This document shows, in pieces, positions 19,397 to 28,324 of a DNA stretch of 64,000 nucleotides; the first letter of the stretch is position 1, and every line of letters begins with the position of its first letter. Made by a program: the position numbers and the translations under genes. The notes under the pieces are model-generated. The model saw only the letters and a list, made by a program, of their open reading frames with translations, searched no databases and was not told where the DNA came from. Source of the stretch: Bradyrhizobium manausense (GTDB lineage: Bacteria; Pseudomonadota; Alphaproteobacteria; Rhizobiales; Xanthobacteraceae); contig NZ_LJYG01000112.1 of assembly GCF_001440035.1 (NCBI RefSeq), positions 441,315-505,314 on the forward strand, read 5' to 3'.

Positions 19397-20854
19397 TCAG
19401 TACAGGCCGCCGACATGAAGCGCCTTGATCTCGAGATATTCTTCCATCCCAAGCTGGGATCCCTCGCGTCCGAGGCCCGACTGCTTGACGCCGCCGAACG
19501 GCGCCACCTCAGTCGAGATCAGGCCGGTGTTCAGGCCGACCATGCCGAACTCGAGCGCCTCGGCAACACGCCATGAGCGTTTGAGGTTTTCAGTATAGAA
19601 ATAGGCGGCAAGGCCGAATGGCGTGCCATTTGCGATCGCAATCGCCTCGTCCTCGGTCTCGAAGCGGAAAAGCGGTGCGACCGGCCCGAAGGTCTCCTCT
19701 GAAGCCAGCAGCATCTCGGTGGTTGCGCCGCCGAGTACGACAGGGCGGGCATATTGCCGACCCTCCGGCACCGCCCCACTCTCCGCGATGATCTTTGCGC
19801 CCTTGTTCAGGGCGTCCGTGACGTGCCGCTTGATCTTCTCGATCGCCGCGCCATTGATCATCGGCCCAATCGCAACGTCGTCTGCCGTGCCGGGACCGAC
19901 CTTCATTTTTGCGACCTGGCTGGCAAGCTTCCGGGCGAAGGCGTCGTAAATGCCGGATTGAACCAGAATGCGATTGCAGCAGACGCACGTTTGCCCGCCA
20001 TTGCGGAATTTTGACGCAATCGCTCCCTCGACCGCCCGGTCGATATCGGCATCGTCAAAAACGATGAACGGCGCGTTGCCACCGAGCTCAAGGCTCAGTC
20101 TCTTGATGTTGTCGGCGGCGCCTTTCATCAGCAAAGCGCCGACGCGGGTCGATCCGGTGAACGAGATCTTGCGGACGGTTTCGTTGGCCATCAGCTCCGC
20201 GCCAATGTCTGCCGGCATGCCCGTCACGATGTTGATCACGCCCGCCGGAATTCCGGCCCGCTCAGCCAGAACAGCAATGGCGAGAGCTGAAAAAGGCGTA
20301 AATTCGGAAGGTTTGATGACGACTGTGCAGCCCGCGGCAAGCGCTGGTGCCACCTTGCGCGTGATCATCGCGTTGGGGAAATTCCAGGGCGTGATGATCC
20401 CGCAGACGCCGACGGGCTCTTTCAGCACCAGAATGCGACGATCGGCTGTGGGCGCCGGGATAGTCGATCCGTTGATGCGGCGGGCCTCTTCGGCAAACCA
20501 TTTGACGAAGGATGCGCCATAACGGATTTCTCCGAGCGATTCCGCCAATGGCTTGCCCTGTTCCAGCGTGAGCAGAAGCGCCAAATCCTGCTCATGGCGT
20601 CGCATGAGCTCATACCAATGCTCCAGCAGCGCGGCACGCTCTGCATGAGCCTTTGCCTTCCAGTGCTTGAACGCAGCGGCCGCAGCCTCGATTGCCGCCC
20701 TGGTCTCGTCTCGGCCCATGTCGGGGATGGTGCCAAGGACTTTCTGGCTGGCAGGATCGATGACATCAACGGTGGCTTTCGTGCTCGCATCTCGCCAGTT
20801 GCCGCTAATCAGCGCTTGCTGGCGAAACAGATCCTTGTCCTTCAACGCAATCAT
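19397..20854 (-). CDS. gabD: Succinate-semialdehyde dehydrogenase (GabD-like)
   Basis: NAD(P)-dependent oxidation of succinate or glutarate semialdehyde to the dicarboxylate, feeding the citric acid cycle. The 485-residue product has IITPWNFPNAMITRKVAPAL, the Glu motif LELGGNAPFIVF and the catalytic Cys in GGQTCVCCNRIL, all typical for GabD. The C-terminal GLNTGLISTEVAPFGG is also a GabD-class block. Start ATG 20854 has AAGGAG upstream; the extra 13 upstream codons are not conserved. It would handle the semialdehyde made by the aminotransferase 1.2 kb away. A small dyad GAGACG-AAGC-CGTCTC at 20913-20928 sits in its upstream gap. Confidence 0.9.
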   Translation of the reverse strand: MIALKDKDLFRQQALISGNWRDASTKATVDVIDPASQKVLGTIPDMGRDETRAAIEAAAAAFKHWKAKAHAERAALLEHWYELMRRHEQDLALLLTLEQGKPLAESLGEIRYGASFVKWFAEEARRINGSTIPAPTADRRILVLKEPVGVCGIITPWNFPNAMITRKVAPALAAGCTVVIKPSEFTPFSALAIAVLAERAGIPAGVINIVTGMPADIGAELMANETVRKISFTGSTRVGALLMKGAADNIKRLSLELGGNAPFIVFDDADIDRAVEGAIASKFRNGGQTCVCCNRILVQSGIYDAFARKLASQVAKMKVGPGTADDVAIGPMINGAAIEKIKRHVTDALNKGAKIIAESGAVPEGRQYARPVVLGGATTEMLLASEETFGPVAPLFRFETEDEAIAIANGTPFGLAAYFYTENLKRSWRVAEALEFGMVGLNTGLISTEVAPFGGVKQSGLGREGSQLGMEEYLEIKALHVGGLY

Positions 20855-21059
20855 GGGCTTGCTCCTTGGCTTCAGGCCCGGCCTCACCATCACCGTCTGA
20901 TTTGCGGGTGGCGAGACGAAGCCGTCTCATGCGAGCAGTACAGGACGGAACGCCGCATTTTTCATCGAGAATGAAGTGTCTTGCCGCGTTGAATCTGGTT
21001 AGGCGCGGTCCCGGAGGTCGAATATTCTGAAGGCTGCTAGTGCTGCCCTCAACGTTGTC

Positions 21060-21416
21060 TCAATCATAATGGCAGACGTAGATCTTTCGCACGGTCTCGA
21101 TCGTCCGCCAGACCCCGACGAAGCCGGGCTTCATCACAAAGCTGTCGCCGGCGCGGTACCTCCTGGTCTCACCCCCCTTTTCCTCGATTTCGATGACGCC
21201 CGAGAGAATGTGGCAGAACTCGAAGGTGGTGCCCTTGATGGAATGGGTCTCGCCCGGCGTTGCTTCCCAGACGCCGGTCAGCACCTTCTCGCCTTTCGAG
21301 GCGTCCTGAGCCCAGGTCTTGAACGATGGATTGCCGGAAATGAGCCGTTCCGGGGCGGGCAATGCGTTCTTCGGTGCGAAGTCCGGATTGGTGTCGATGG
21401 TGATCAGAAGTGACAT
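21060..21416 (-). CDS. Cupin-domain protein (DUF861/EutQ-like)
   Basis: A single cupin barrel of 118 residues. GVWEATPGETHSI and FEFCHILSGVIEIEEKGG form the first cupin block and YRAGDSFVMKPGFVGVWRT the second; family members act as small-molecule binding or isomerising proteins and are often found in amine catabolic clusters. Start ATG 21416 has GGAAA upstream and a family-like beginning; the frame continues to 21479. It follows the reductase gene by 13 bases, so the two are co-transcribed. Catalytic role unknown. Confidence 0.85.
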   Translation of the reverse strand: MSLLITIDTNPDFAPKNALPAPERLISGNPSFKTWAQDASKGEKVLTGVWEATPGETHSIKGTTFEFCHILSGVIEIEEKGGETRRYRAGDSFVMKPGFVGVWRTIETVRKIYVCHYD

Positions 21417-21429
21417 GGCGCGTTTCCTG

Positions 21430-22353
21430 TTAGTAGCCAAGTGCTCGATCGACAAGGCCGATCGGATTTTGTCCAGCACGGTGCAGCCGGATGTTCTCTA
21501 TGACGGCTTGTGCTGCCGAATGCGGTTGCGTCACGGACGCGATATGCGGCGTGATGATCACCTTCGGATGAGACCAGAGTGGATGGCTTTCCGGCAGCGG
21601 CTCGGGATCGGTGACGTCAAGCATCGCTGCTGCCAAATGCCCGCTGTCGAGCGCCTCGATCAATGCACCCTGGTCCAGCTGCGGGCCGCGGCCGACGTGT
21701 AGCAGCCTCGCTCCCGCTGGCAAAAGCGAGAAGAGCCTTGCGTTCAGGATACCGCTTGTTTGCTCCGTCAGGGGAAGAAGACAGACGAGGATATCGGTTC
21801 CTCGCAGGAAATCGCCAAGCTGGTCGTCCCCATGAAAGCAGGCGACTCCCTCGACCACCTTCTTGCTGCGGCTCCACGTGGCAAGGGAAAATCGAAACGG
21901 TTTCAAGCGGTCGATCGCGGCTTGCGCCAGCATGCCAAGGCCGAGGAAGCCAATACGCCGATCGGTCGCCTGGGACGTGGCTAGCGCTTGCCAAACGCCC
22001 CTGCTCTGCTGCTCCCGGTAGGCCACCATCTCGCGATGCAGCGTCAGCACGCCAAGGACGACGTACTCCTGCATCATGCGAACGATGCCATCCTCGACCA
22101 TGCGCACGAGCTTTACATGACCAGGTATGGTCTCCGGCTTGAACTGGTCGACCCCAGCCCCTATGGAAAAGAGCAACTCCAGATTACAAAAGCGCGAGAG
22201 ATCGTCGGGCGCGCTCCAGGTCAGCAGGTAGCGCACCTTTTCCGGGTCGAAATTTTCGCTGCAATGGTAAAATTCCAGATCGGGGAGCTCGCACGCAAAA
22301 GCCTTCCGGAAGATTGCCCCCCTGGCAGCATCAGAATTGAAAAGAAATGCCAT
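21430..22353 (-). CDS. D-2-hydroxyacid dehydrogenase, glyoxylate/hydroxypyruvate reductase A-like
   Basis: NAD(P)H-dependent reductase of 2-oxo acids, 307 residues, close to GhrA in length and motifs. The Rossmann motif is IGFLGLGMLAQAAIDRL, followed by LVCLLPLTEQT, HVGRGPQLDQGAL, the catalytic region MLDVTDPEPLPESHPLW and the active His in VIITPHIAS. In this setting it could reduce glyoxylate from glycine oxidation, or another oxo acid released by the oxidases. It leads the two-gene leftward unit with the cupin and is divergent from the second GNAT gene. Confidence 0.88.
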   Translation of the reverse strand: MAFLFNSDAARGAIFRKAFACELPDLEFYHCSENFDPEKVRYLLTWSAPDDLSRFCNLELLFSIGAGVDQFKPETIPGHVKLVRMVEDGIVRMMQEYVVLGVLTLHREMVAYREQQSRGVWQALATSQATDRRIGFLGLGMLAQAAIDRLKPFRFSLATWSRSKKVVEGVACFHGDDQLGDFLRGTDILVCLLPLTEQTSGILNARLFSLLPAGARLLHVGRGPQLDQGALIEALDSGHLAAAMLDVTDPEPLPESHPLWSHPKVIITPHIASVTQPHSAAQAVIENIRLHRAGQNPIGLVDRALGY

Positions 22354-22679
22354 CGATGCACGCCCCTGCCCCGCCCGGCATGTCGACGACGCCGGGAAAA
22401 GCGATTAGCCTTGCAAGACTCTCTTGGGGATTCACGGCGATCCGCTCTGCCTGCACAGTTCTTGCCGAACACCGAGAGGGTAGCTGCAAGCCGGAGCTTT
22501 CCCTGCCGAATTACGTTGCAAGACAGGCCGAAGATTTCGAAAAGAAGGCCCAAACAGGCGAAACCTGCTGGCTTTCCGTGCGATAGTGCGGCGAAATGCG
22601 CCCGCTGTCCATTTTGGCGGGAGAGAAAAGGCGCGATGTGCGAGAGATTGGCATCCCGCGAAGGAATGGACGAGTCGAG
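22354..22679. promoter_or_regulatory. Divergent intergenic region with direct 9-mer repeat
   Basis: A 326-base gap between the reductase and GNAT start codons without a supported gene. The 9-mer TTGCAAGAC occurs twice in the same orientation (22411-22419, 22516-22524), 105 bases apart, with a TTGCAA palindrome at its core. This may be a paired regulator site but could be chance. Confidence 0.35.
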
Positions 22680-23558
22680 ATGGGACGAACGGTACGCGTG
22701 AAGTCCTTTGAACTGGCTGCGAAAGACGTCAACGACGTTGATGTGAAGCTGCTCCACGCGCTCTCGGCTGGGGTCGGCTGGCCGCATCGGCCCAAGGATT
22801 GGGATTTCTTGCGCCGCGCAGGCCACGGGATCGTAGCCGTTGATGGCATAGGACGCGTCTTCGGCAGCGCGATGTGGTTTCCATATGGCCGTGAATTCGC
22901 GACCATTGGCCTCGTGATCACATCGCCTCGAACCCAGGCTCAGGGTACTGGCCGTTGGCTTATGGAGCAGGTGTTCGAGCGGTGCGGCAACCGGAATTTG
23001 AGCCTCAACTCGACCGATGCCGCGTATCACCTATATCTTTCGCTGGGCTTCACGAAGGAGGCCACGGTGTATCAGTGGCAAGGCGAGGTCGTGTCACCAC
23101 TTCCGCCAGTGCCGGCGCTGGATGGTGAATTGAGCCCGCTGTCCACCGACGATATCGAAGCGATCGCGGCACTGGACGAGCGCGCATTCGGAGCCAACCG
23201 TCACAAGCTGCTTGCACTGCTTTCCGAAGGCGCGTCAATCTTCGTCCTGCGCCGCGGCGGTGAGACCGTCGGTTATTCCATGAAGCGCGAATTCGGGCGC
23301 GGTCATGTGATCGGCCCGATCGTCGCCAGCAATGATTGTGACGCGATCCATCTTACGGCCGTCCATCTCAAGGATCTCGCCGGAAGGTTCGCCCGCGTGG
23401 ATACGCGGGAGCAAACGGGCCTGTTTGCGGACTTCCTTCAACAGAGCCGCCTCGGGATGCAGGACACCGTTACGACCATGTCCAAGGGACGGCGATTCCT
23501 GAACCGAAAGGAAAACGAGCCGTGGGTCTACGGATTGGCCGGTCACGCCTTGAGCTGA
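22680..23558 (+). CDS. GNAT acetyltransferase with second GNAT-like domain (copy 2)
   Basis: A 292-residue paralogue of 7810-8682. The first domain has the acetyl-CoA loop TQAQGTGRWLMEQVF and SLNSTDAAYHLYLSLGF; the second has LDERAFGANRHKLLALL and YSMKREFGRGHVIGPIVA, matching copy 1 closely. I prefer ATG 22680 because it gives the same length as copy 1; an ATG at 22596 would add 28 residues. It is transcribed alone, convergent with the DapA-type gene. Together with copy 1 it suggests that N-acetylation is integral to this pathway. Confidence 0.85.
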   Translation: MGRTVRVKSFELAAKDVNDVDVKLLHALSAGVGWPHRPKDWDFLRRAGHGIVAVDGIGRVFGSAMWFPYGREFATIGLVITSPRTQAQGTGRWLMEQVFERCGNRNLSLNSTDAAYHLYLSLGFTKEATVYQWQGEVVSPLPPVPALDGELSPLSTDDIEAIAALDERAFGANRHKLLALLSEGASIFVLRRGGETVGYSMKREFGRGHVIGPIVASNDCDAIHLTAVHLKDLAGRFARVDTREQTGLFADFLQQSRLGMQDTVTTMSKGRRFLNRKENEPWVYGLAGHALS

Positions 23559-23610
23559 AGCTGTGAAGCGCTTCGTCAATTGAAGGTTGGCGCGCAGCGT
23601 TCTTCGTTTC

Positions 23611-24564
23611 CTAGAGTACGCCGGTGATCCGCAGCGCCTGTTCGAGTGCTCGCAACTCGTTTGGCGTGGCCGAGGGCTGCGGCGGTCGTACTGCGTCACA
23701 CGAAAGACGTCCAAGCAATTTCAGGCACGCCTTGAGCCGCGCCGTCGCCCGTCCTCCCGGCGCATTGCGATAGATCGCGACAGCAAGGGGATAGAGCTTC
23801 TCATGCGCGGCGCGCGCCCGCGGCCAGTCGCCTGCCTCGGCCGCATCCCAGAGGCTGACGACAAGTTCCGGCACCACGCAGGCGAGGCTGACCTGGCTGC
23901 CGGCCGAGCCGACGAGATAGCTCGTCAGCAGATGTTCGTCGCCGGAGCCGAGCACGACGAAGTCCGGACGCAGCCGGCGGATCAGCCGCGAGTTCTGCTC
24001 GTACGTCGCAACCTCCCAGCTGCCCTCCTTGATCGCAACGAAGCGAGGATCTACGACGAGCCGTTCCAGCAGCGACGGGACGTAGGCCATCGCGCCCGCG
24101 CCGACGGGCGCGGCATAGAGCATCAGTGGTGCGGCCGTCGCATCGCGGATCCGGCGGTGATGCTCGATCACGCAGTCATTGGCATGGCCGAGCGCCCAGC
24201 TGTTGGGAGGAAACACCAGCAGCCCATCCGCGCCGGCCCTCTCCAGCGCAGCCGCCTCGCGCGCGGCCTCGAGGCTCGATTCATGATTGACCCCCGAAAC
24301 AATCAGGCAGTCCTCCGGCGCGTGTCGGCGCGCCAGCTCCACGACTCGCAGTTTCTCGACCAGCGACAGAACGAAATTCTCGCCGGCATGACCGTTGACC
24401 AGGAGCCCATTTATGCCGGGCGTGCAGGCGACTGCGGCGAGATGGGCTGAGAGTTGCGCCTCATCCACGGCGAAATCGGCCGTCATCGGGACGATCGTGG
24501 CGGCGTGGATGCCGCGCAGGCGCGCGCCAAATGTTTGCGTCATGTCGCCGGATACGGCCGCCAT
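23611..24564 (-). CDS. DapA-family aldolase/lyase (copy 3 of the divergon)
   Basis: TIM-barrel class I aldolase or hydratase of the dihydrodipicolinate synthase family, 317 residues. The Schiff-base Lys is in FVAIKEGSWEV and the assisting Tyr in LMLYAAPVG. The substrate loop reads LVNGHAGEN in place of the usual STGE, a feature shared with 27371-28324, so these two form a subfamily. It begins directly at the stop of the ATPase gene (24565), in one operon with the importer. Known members cleave or make 2-oxo acids such as KDG or 4-hydroxy-2-oxo acids; the substrate here is unknown. Confidence 0.87.
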   Translation of the reverse strand: MAAVSGDMTQTFGARLRGIHAATIVPMTADFAVDEAQLSAHLAAVACTPGINGLLVNGHAGENFVLSLVEKLRVVELARRHAPEDCLIVSGVNHESSLEAAREAAALERAGADGLLVFPPNSWALGHANDCVIEHHRRIRDATAAPLMLYAAPVGAGAMAYVPSLLERLVVDPRFVAIKEGSWEVATYEQNSRLIRRLRPDFVVLGSGDEHLLTSYLVGSAGSQVSLACVVPELVVSLWDAAEAGDWPRARAAHEKLYPLAVAIYRNAPGGRATARLKACLKLLGRLSCDAVRPPQPSATPNELRALEQALRITGVL

Positions 24565-25353
24565 CTAGTGAATGATCTGGTCGAGGAATGTCCGCGCCCG
24601 CTCCGACTTCGGATGCTTGAAGAATTCCTCAGGCGCGGCCTGCTCGACCACCTTGCCCTCGTTCATGAACACGATGCGGTCGGCAACCTCACGGGCAAAG
24701 CCCATTTCATGGGTCACGCACAGCATGGTCATGCCCTCTTCGGCGAGCTTCTTCATCGTCTCCAGCACCTCCTTGACCATCTCAGGATCGAGCGCCGAGG
24801 TCGGCTCGTCGAACAGCATGATCTTGGGACGCATGCAGAGTGCCCGCGCGATGGCGACGCGCTGCTGCTGGCCGCCCGAGAGCTGCCCAGGATATTTCTC
24901 GGCCTGGTCCGGAATCCGGACCTTCGTCAGGAAATGCATGGCGAGGTCCTCGGCCTCCGCCTCGCTCATGCCGTTCGCGGTCATTGGCGCCAGAGTGCAA
25001 TTCTCCAGCACCGTCATGTGCGGGAACAGATTGAAGCTCTGGAATACCATGCCGGTGTCGCGTCTGACCGCATCGATGTTCTTGCGCTGATAGTCGAGTT
25101 CGACGCCGTTGACGTAGATCAGCCCCTCGTCGTGCTTCTCGATGTGGTTGATGCAGCGGATGAGCGTCGACTTGCCCGAGCCGGAGGGACCACAGACAAC
25201 GATCTTCTCGCCCTTGGCGACCTTGAGATCGATCTCGTTCAACGCCGTGAAGTCACCATAGTGCTTGTAGACCGCCTCCATGCGCACCGCAGGTACCTCG
25301 CGGAGCTGCGGCTGCACTGTTGCACGTTCCGTCATCATCGGTGTCTGGCTCAT
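24565..25353 (-). CDS. Polar amino-acid ABC transporter ATPase (GlnQ/HisP-like)
   Basis: Cytoplasmic ATPase of 262 residues. Walker A CGPSGSGKSTLIRCIN, Q-loop VFQSFNLFPHMTV, signature QLSGGQQQRVAIARAL, Walker B IMLFDEPTSALDPEM and H-loop VTHEMGFARE are all intact and typical of the polar amino-acid uptake (PAAT) family. Its ATG overlaps the permease stop by 4 bases, which points to coupled translation. Only one permease gene is present, so the channel is presumably a homodimer. Confidence 0.93.
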   Translation of the reverse strand: MSQTPMMTERATVQPQLREVPAVRMEAVYKHYGDFTALNEIDLKVAKGEKIVVCGPSGSGKSTLIRCINHIEKHDEGLIYVNGVELDYQRKNIDAVRRDTGMVFQSFNLFPHMTVLENCTLAPMTANGMSEAEAEDLAMHFLTKVRIPDQAEKYPGQLSGGQQQRVAIARALCMRPKIMLFDEPTSALDPEMVKEVLETMKKLAEEGMTMLCVTHEMGFAREVADRIVFMNEGKVVEQAAPEEFFKHPKSERARTFLDQIIH

Positions 25354-26081
25354 GCCCGGGCCTCCGCGCTCGCCCGCGTGACCGGCGCCGCCGTCGCGAC
25401 CTTCCTGGATTTCGCAACGCTCGACCGTCCGAAATGCTTCTCGAGCCGGCGCTGCACCGCATCCCAGACGGATGTGAGGATCAGGTAATAGGCGGTCGCG
25501 GCCGCATAGACTTCGAGGATCTGGAAATGCTCCTGCATCAGCATGTCACTGCGGCGCATCAGCTCCTCGACCGAGATCACCGAAGCAAGCGAGGTCGCCT
25601 TCAACAGCGAGTTGATGGAGTTGCCGAGCGGCGGGATCATCAGCCGGAATGCCTGCGGCAGGGTGACGCGACGGAACGTCACCCATGGCGACAGGCTGAG
25701 TGCCCAGGCCGCTTCGCGTTGCCCCGCCGAGACGGCCATGAAGCCGCTGCGCACGATCTCGGCGAGATAGGCCGCCTCGTTGAGGATCAGGCCGACGAGT
25801 GCGCAGGTGATCACGGAGAACTTGATCCCGAGCTGCGGCAGCCCGCTGTAGATCACCACCAGCTGGATCAAGAGCGGCGTGCCGCGGAAGAACCAGATGT
25901 AGAGGCGCGCGGCACCCGCGAGCACCGGATTGGACGACATGCGCAATAGCGCGATGCCCATGCCGAGGATCAATCCGCCGACGACCGCCGCTACCGTCAA
26001 GCCGATGGTGACGAGCACTCCCTTCATCAGGAAGTAGTTGAAGAAGTAGTTGACGGCGGCCGTCAAACTGAAATGGCTCAT
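25350..26081 (-). CDS. Polar amino-acid ABC transporter permease
   Basis: Inner-membrane permease of the HisMQ/GlnP type, 243 residues. It shows the first helix GVLVTIGLTVAAVVGGLILG, the conserved FFRGTPLLIQLVVIYSGLP and the coupling loop VSAGQREAAWALSLS. Start ATG 26081 has a GGAG site 8 bases upstream; the frame continues to 26129 without conservation. It follows the binding-protein gene by 19 bases. No second permease is visible. Confidence 0.92.
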   Translation of the reverse strand: MSHFSLTAAVNYFFNYFLMKGVLVTIGLTVAAVVGGLILGMGIALLRMSSNPVLAGAARLYIWFFRGTPLLIQLVVIYSGLPQLGIKFSVITCALVGLILNEAAYLAEIVRSGFMAVSAGQREAAWALSLSPWVTFRRVTLPQAFRLMIPPLGNSINSLLKATSLASVISVEELMRRSDMLMQEHFQILEVYAAATAYYLILTSVWDAVQRRLEKHFGRSSVAKSRKVATAAPVTRASAEARA

Positions 26082-26100
26082 CGGCTCGTCTCCGTTGATA

Positions 26101-26937
26101 TCAGGCCGGACCGGGGCCGGCGATCGCAAGCGGCTGGTCGGCCGGCATGGCAGTCAGGCCGAACTTGTCGAACAGTGCCTGATAAAAGCCGTCAGCCCGC
26201 ATCGCGTTGAGCGCCTTGACGACTGCGTCAACCACCACCTTGTTGCGGAAGCCTAGCGTCGTACGCGCGGTGCCGAGGCCGCTCAGCACTTCCTTGACGC
26301 GGCCCCGGCTGGTGAGATCGCGCGCGACACTATCGACCAGCAGCGCGTTATCCACTTGGCCCGCAAGCAGCGCGCTGACGACGTTGGTCGCGGTGGGGAA
26401 CGTCCGCATCTCGACGGCGGCTCCACCCTTCGCAACGCTGGCGTCGCTGAGTTTCTTGAGCCAGTTCATCTGGTAGCTGCTGACCTCGACCGCGGATGAT
26501 TTTCCGATCAGATCGTTTTCAGTAGCAATTTTTGTGCCGCTCTCGGGCGCAACCACGACCGAAATCGCCTGAATGGCGTAGGGCACCATGTACATCAGCT
26601 TGGAGCGCTCCTCGGTCCAGAACATGCCGGTGTCGATGCCATCGATGCGGGCGGCGTTGAGCGCAGGAATCATCGCCGGAAAATCCATCCGGACGAGTTC
26701 GACCGGAAGACACAACCGCTTGCCGAGCTCGGCGGCGAGTTCCACGTTGAGCCCCTGCAACTGCCCGTCCTTGTCGACGAATTGCTGCGGCGGATTGGTC
26801 GGGTTGATGGAGAGCTGCAGTTTACCGGGCGCGATCAGATTGTCATCGGTGATCGCGGGCGTACACGCGGCATGCGCGGACGCGGATGCGAGAACGAGTA
26901 CGGCAGCAGCACCGAAGCGAAGCAGTGTCGAGATCAT
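26101..26937 (-). CDS. Polar amino-acid-type solute-binding protein (receptor 1)
   Basis: Periplasmic receptor of family 3, 278 residues, with a Sec signal peptide cleaved near ASAHAAC (residues 19-25). Conserved stretches include INPTNPPQQFVDKDGQLQG, VRMDFPAMIPALNAARIDG and TGMFWTEERSKLMYMVPYA. The gene at 37401-38237 has the same landmarks, so two receptors may serve one permease. It begins the transporter part of the leftward operon, 121 bases after the DUF4286 gene. Confidence 0.92.
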   Translation of the reverse strand: MISTLLRFGAAAVLVLASASAHAACTPAITDDNLIAPGKLQLSINPTNPPQQFVDKDGQLQGLNVELAAELGKRLCLPVELVRMDFPAMIPALNAARIDGIDTGMFWTEERSKLMYMVPYAIQAISVVVAPESGTKIATENDLIGKSSAVEVSSYQMNWLKKLSDASVAKGGAAVEMRTFPTATNVVSALLAGQVDNALLVDSVARDLTSRGRVKEVLSGLGTARTTLGFRNKVVVDAVVKALNAMRADGFYQALFDKFGLTAMPADQPLAIAGPGPA

Positions 26938-27057
26938 GAATACCTCCAGTAAGACGCCAATAACCGATGCAGTCCCTCTTCCGGAATTCCCTCAACGTTT
27001 CTTGGATGCGGCCGGCCGGATCTTGCGATCCAACAGGCAGCATCGTCTTCGATCTGC

Positions 27058-27360
27058 TCAGGCCGGTCCCGACATCGGCCTCAGCTGGATGCGCATGAAA
27101 TTCTTCACCAGAGATTCAAACGGACCAAAACCTTTCACCTTCAGGAACTCCGGTGTCTCGAATGCCCATCGTCCCGCGACTTCGTACATCGCGGCGTATT
27201 TCGGCCCGTCGCCGATAGAGACGAAGCGCCTTGCCGAGAGCCAGCCGGGACAGGCGAGCAGATCGGGAAAGTGCTTCTGCTCGTACCAGGTGTTGAACGC
27301 GGCCTCGTGCTCCGGATCGATGTCGACCCGCACGATATGGATGAAGGCTTCGTCCGGCAT
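27058..27360 (-). CDS. DUF4286-family small protein
   Basis: A 100-residue protein of a dimeric alpha/beta-barrel (ferredoxin-like) type. WYEQKHFPDLLACPGWLSA and RRFVSIGDGPKYAAMYEVAG match the DUF4286 pattern. Start ATG 27360 has GAGGG upstream, 10 bases after the DapA stop. Such proteins often accompany CoA-dependent catabolic genes in rhizobia and related bacteria. Function unknown. Confidence 0.8.
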   Translation of the reverse strand: MPDEAFIHIVRVDIDPEHEAAFNTWYEQKHFPDLLACPGWLSARRFVSIGDGPKYAAMYEVAGRWAFETPEFLKVKGFGPFESLVKNFMRIQLRPMSGPA

Positions 27361-27370
27361 GCACCGTCCC

Positions 27371-28324
27371 TCATGCCAGACGAATGTCGTCGGCCGCGCG
27401 CGCGGCACCGACGGTGGTTGCGATGGCGTCGCACAGCGCTGGTAGAACCGGCAGCAGCGGCGGACGCGGATCGGCGTTGCGGATCAGGCCGAGCGCCTTC
27501 AGCCCGACCTTCATGCGCGTGTGCATGTCCATGATCGGCGCAGGCCCATAGATCGACCGCACGATCGGATAGAGCCGCTCGTTGACGGCGCGCATCGCCT
27601 TGAGGTCGTCGGCGAGCGCAGCCTGCCACAGCTCTGCGAACAAATGCGGTGCGAGGCTGACCAGGCCGGAGAGAACGCCGTCGCCGCCGACGGCGAGTTG
27701 CGGCAGGAACCAGTTGAAGTTCGACGGCAGGATGGCGACAGTAGCGTCGGCCTGCTTCACCGCCCGCCGGTTCTCGTCATAGGCCAGCATGGTATCGCTG
27801 CCTTCCTTGACGGCGATGACGCTGTCGAGCGCTGCGATCTTCGCCAGCGTCTCCGGCGAATAGCCGAAGCCGGACGCTAGCGGATACTGGAAGATGGAGA
27901 CCGGAATTCCGATCGCGGAGCTCACCGCCTGCACGAAAGCCAGCGGCGCGCGTGAGGTCGCCGATGCTCCGCCGCCCAGCGGCGCCGGTGGGAACAGCAC
28001 GGCGCAATCGGCGCCGGCAGCTTCCGCGAGTTGCGCCTGATGGATCGCCTCCGCCGTGGAATGCGCGATGATGCCCGAAAGCAGCGGCTTGCCGCCGATC
28101 TGCCGGCGCGTCCGCGCGATCACCGCCTGCCGTTCATCATCCGAAAGCGACCCGCCCTCGCCCGCATGTCCATTGACGAACACTGCCGCGATTCCGTCCG
28201 GACAGGCGCAATAGTCGAGCAGGCGGGCATAACCGTCCCAGTCGATGGACAGATTATCCTTAAAGGGCAGCACGGTTGCGACGGTGACGCCACGTAAGTC
28301 GGGTTTCTTCATCGGCTTGCTCAT
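27371..28324 (-). CDS. DapA-family aldolase/lyase (copy 2 of the divergon)
   Basis: A 317-residue class I aldolase of the dihydrodipicolinate synthase family. Schiff-base Lys in VIAVKEGSDTM, Tyr in SIFQYPLASG and the loop FVNGHAGEGGSL, which it shares with 23611-24564. Its ATG overlaps the stop of the MaoC gene by 4 bases. Having three such enzymes in one regulon suggests successive cleavage or dehydration of related 2-oxo intermediates, but no substrate can be named. Confidence 0.87.
   Translation of the reverse strand: MSKPMKKPDLRGVTVATVLPFKDNLSIDWDGYARLLDYCACPDGIAAVFVNGHAGEGGSLSDDERQAVIARTRRQIGGKPLLSGIIAHSTAEAIHQAQLAEAAGADCAVLFPPAPLGGGASATSRAPLAFVQAVSSAIGIPVSIFQYPLASGFGYSPETLAKIAALDSVIAVKEGSDTMLAYDENRRAVKQADATVAILPSNFNWFLPQLAVGGDGVLSGLVSLAPHLFAELWQAALADDLKAMRAVNERLYPIVRSIYGPAPIMDMHTRMKVGLKALGLIRNADPRPPLLPVLPALCDAIATTVGAARAADDIRLA

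Noticed and set aside
24454..25488. A 344-codon open frame on the + strand
   Set aside because: It is antisense to the well-supported ATPase and has no recognisable motif.
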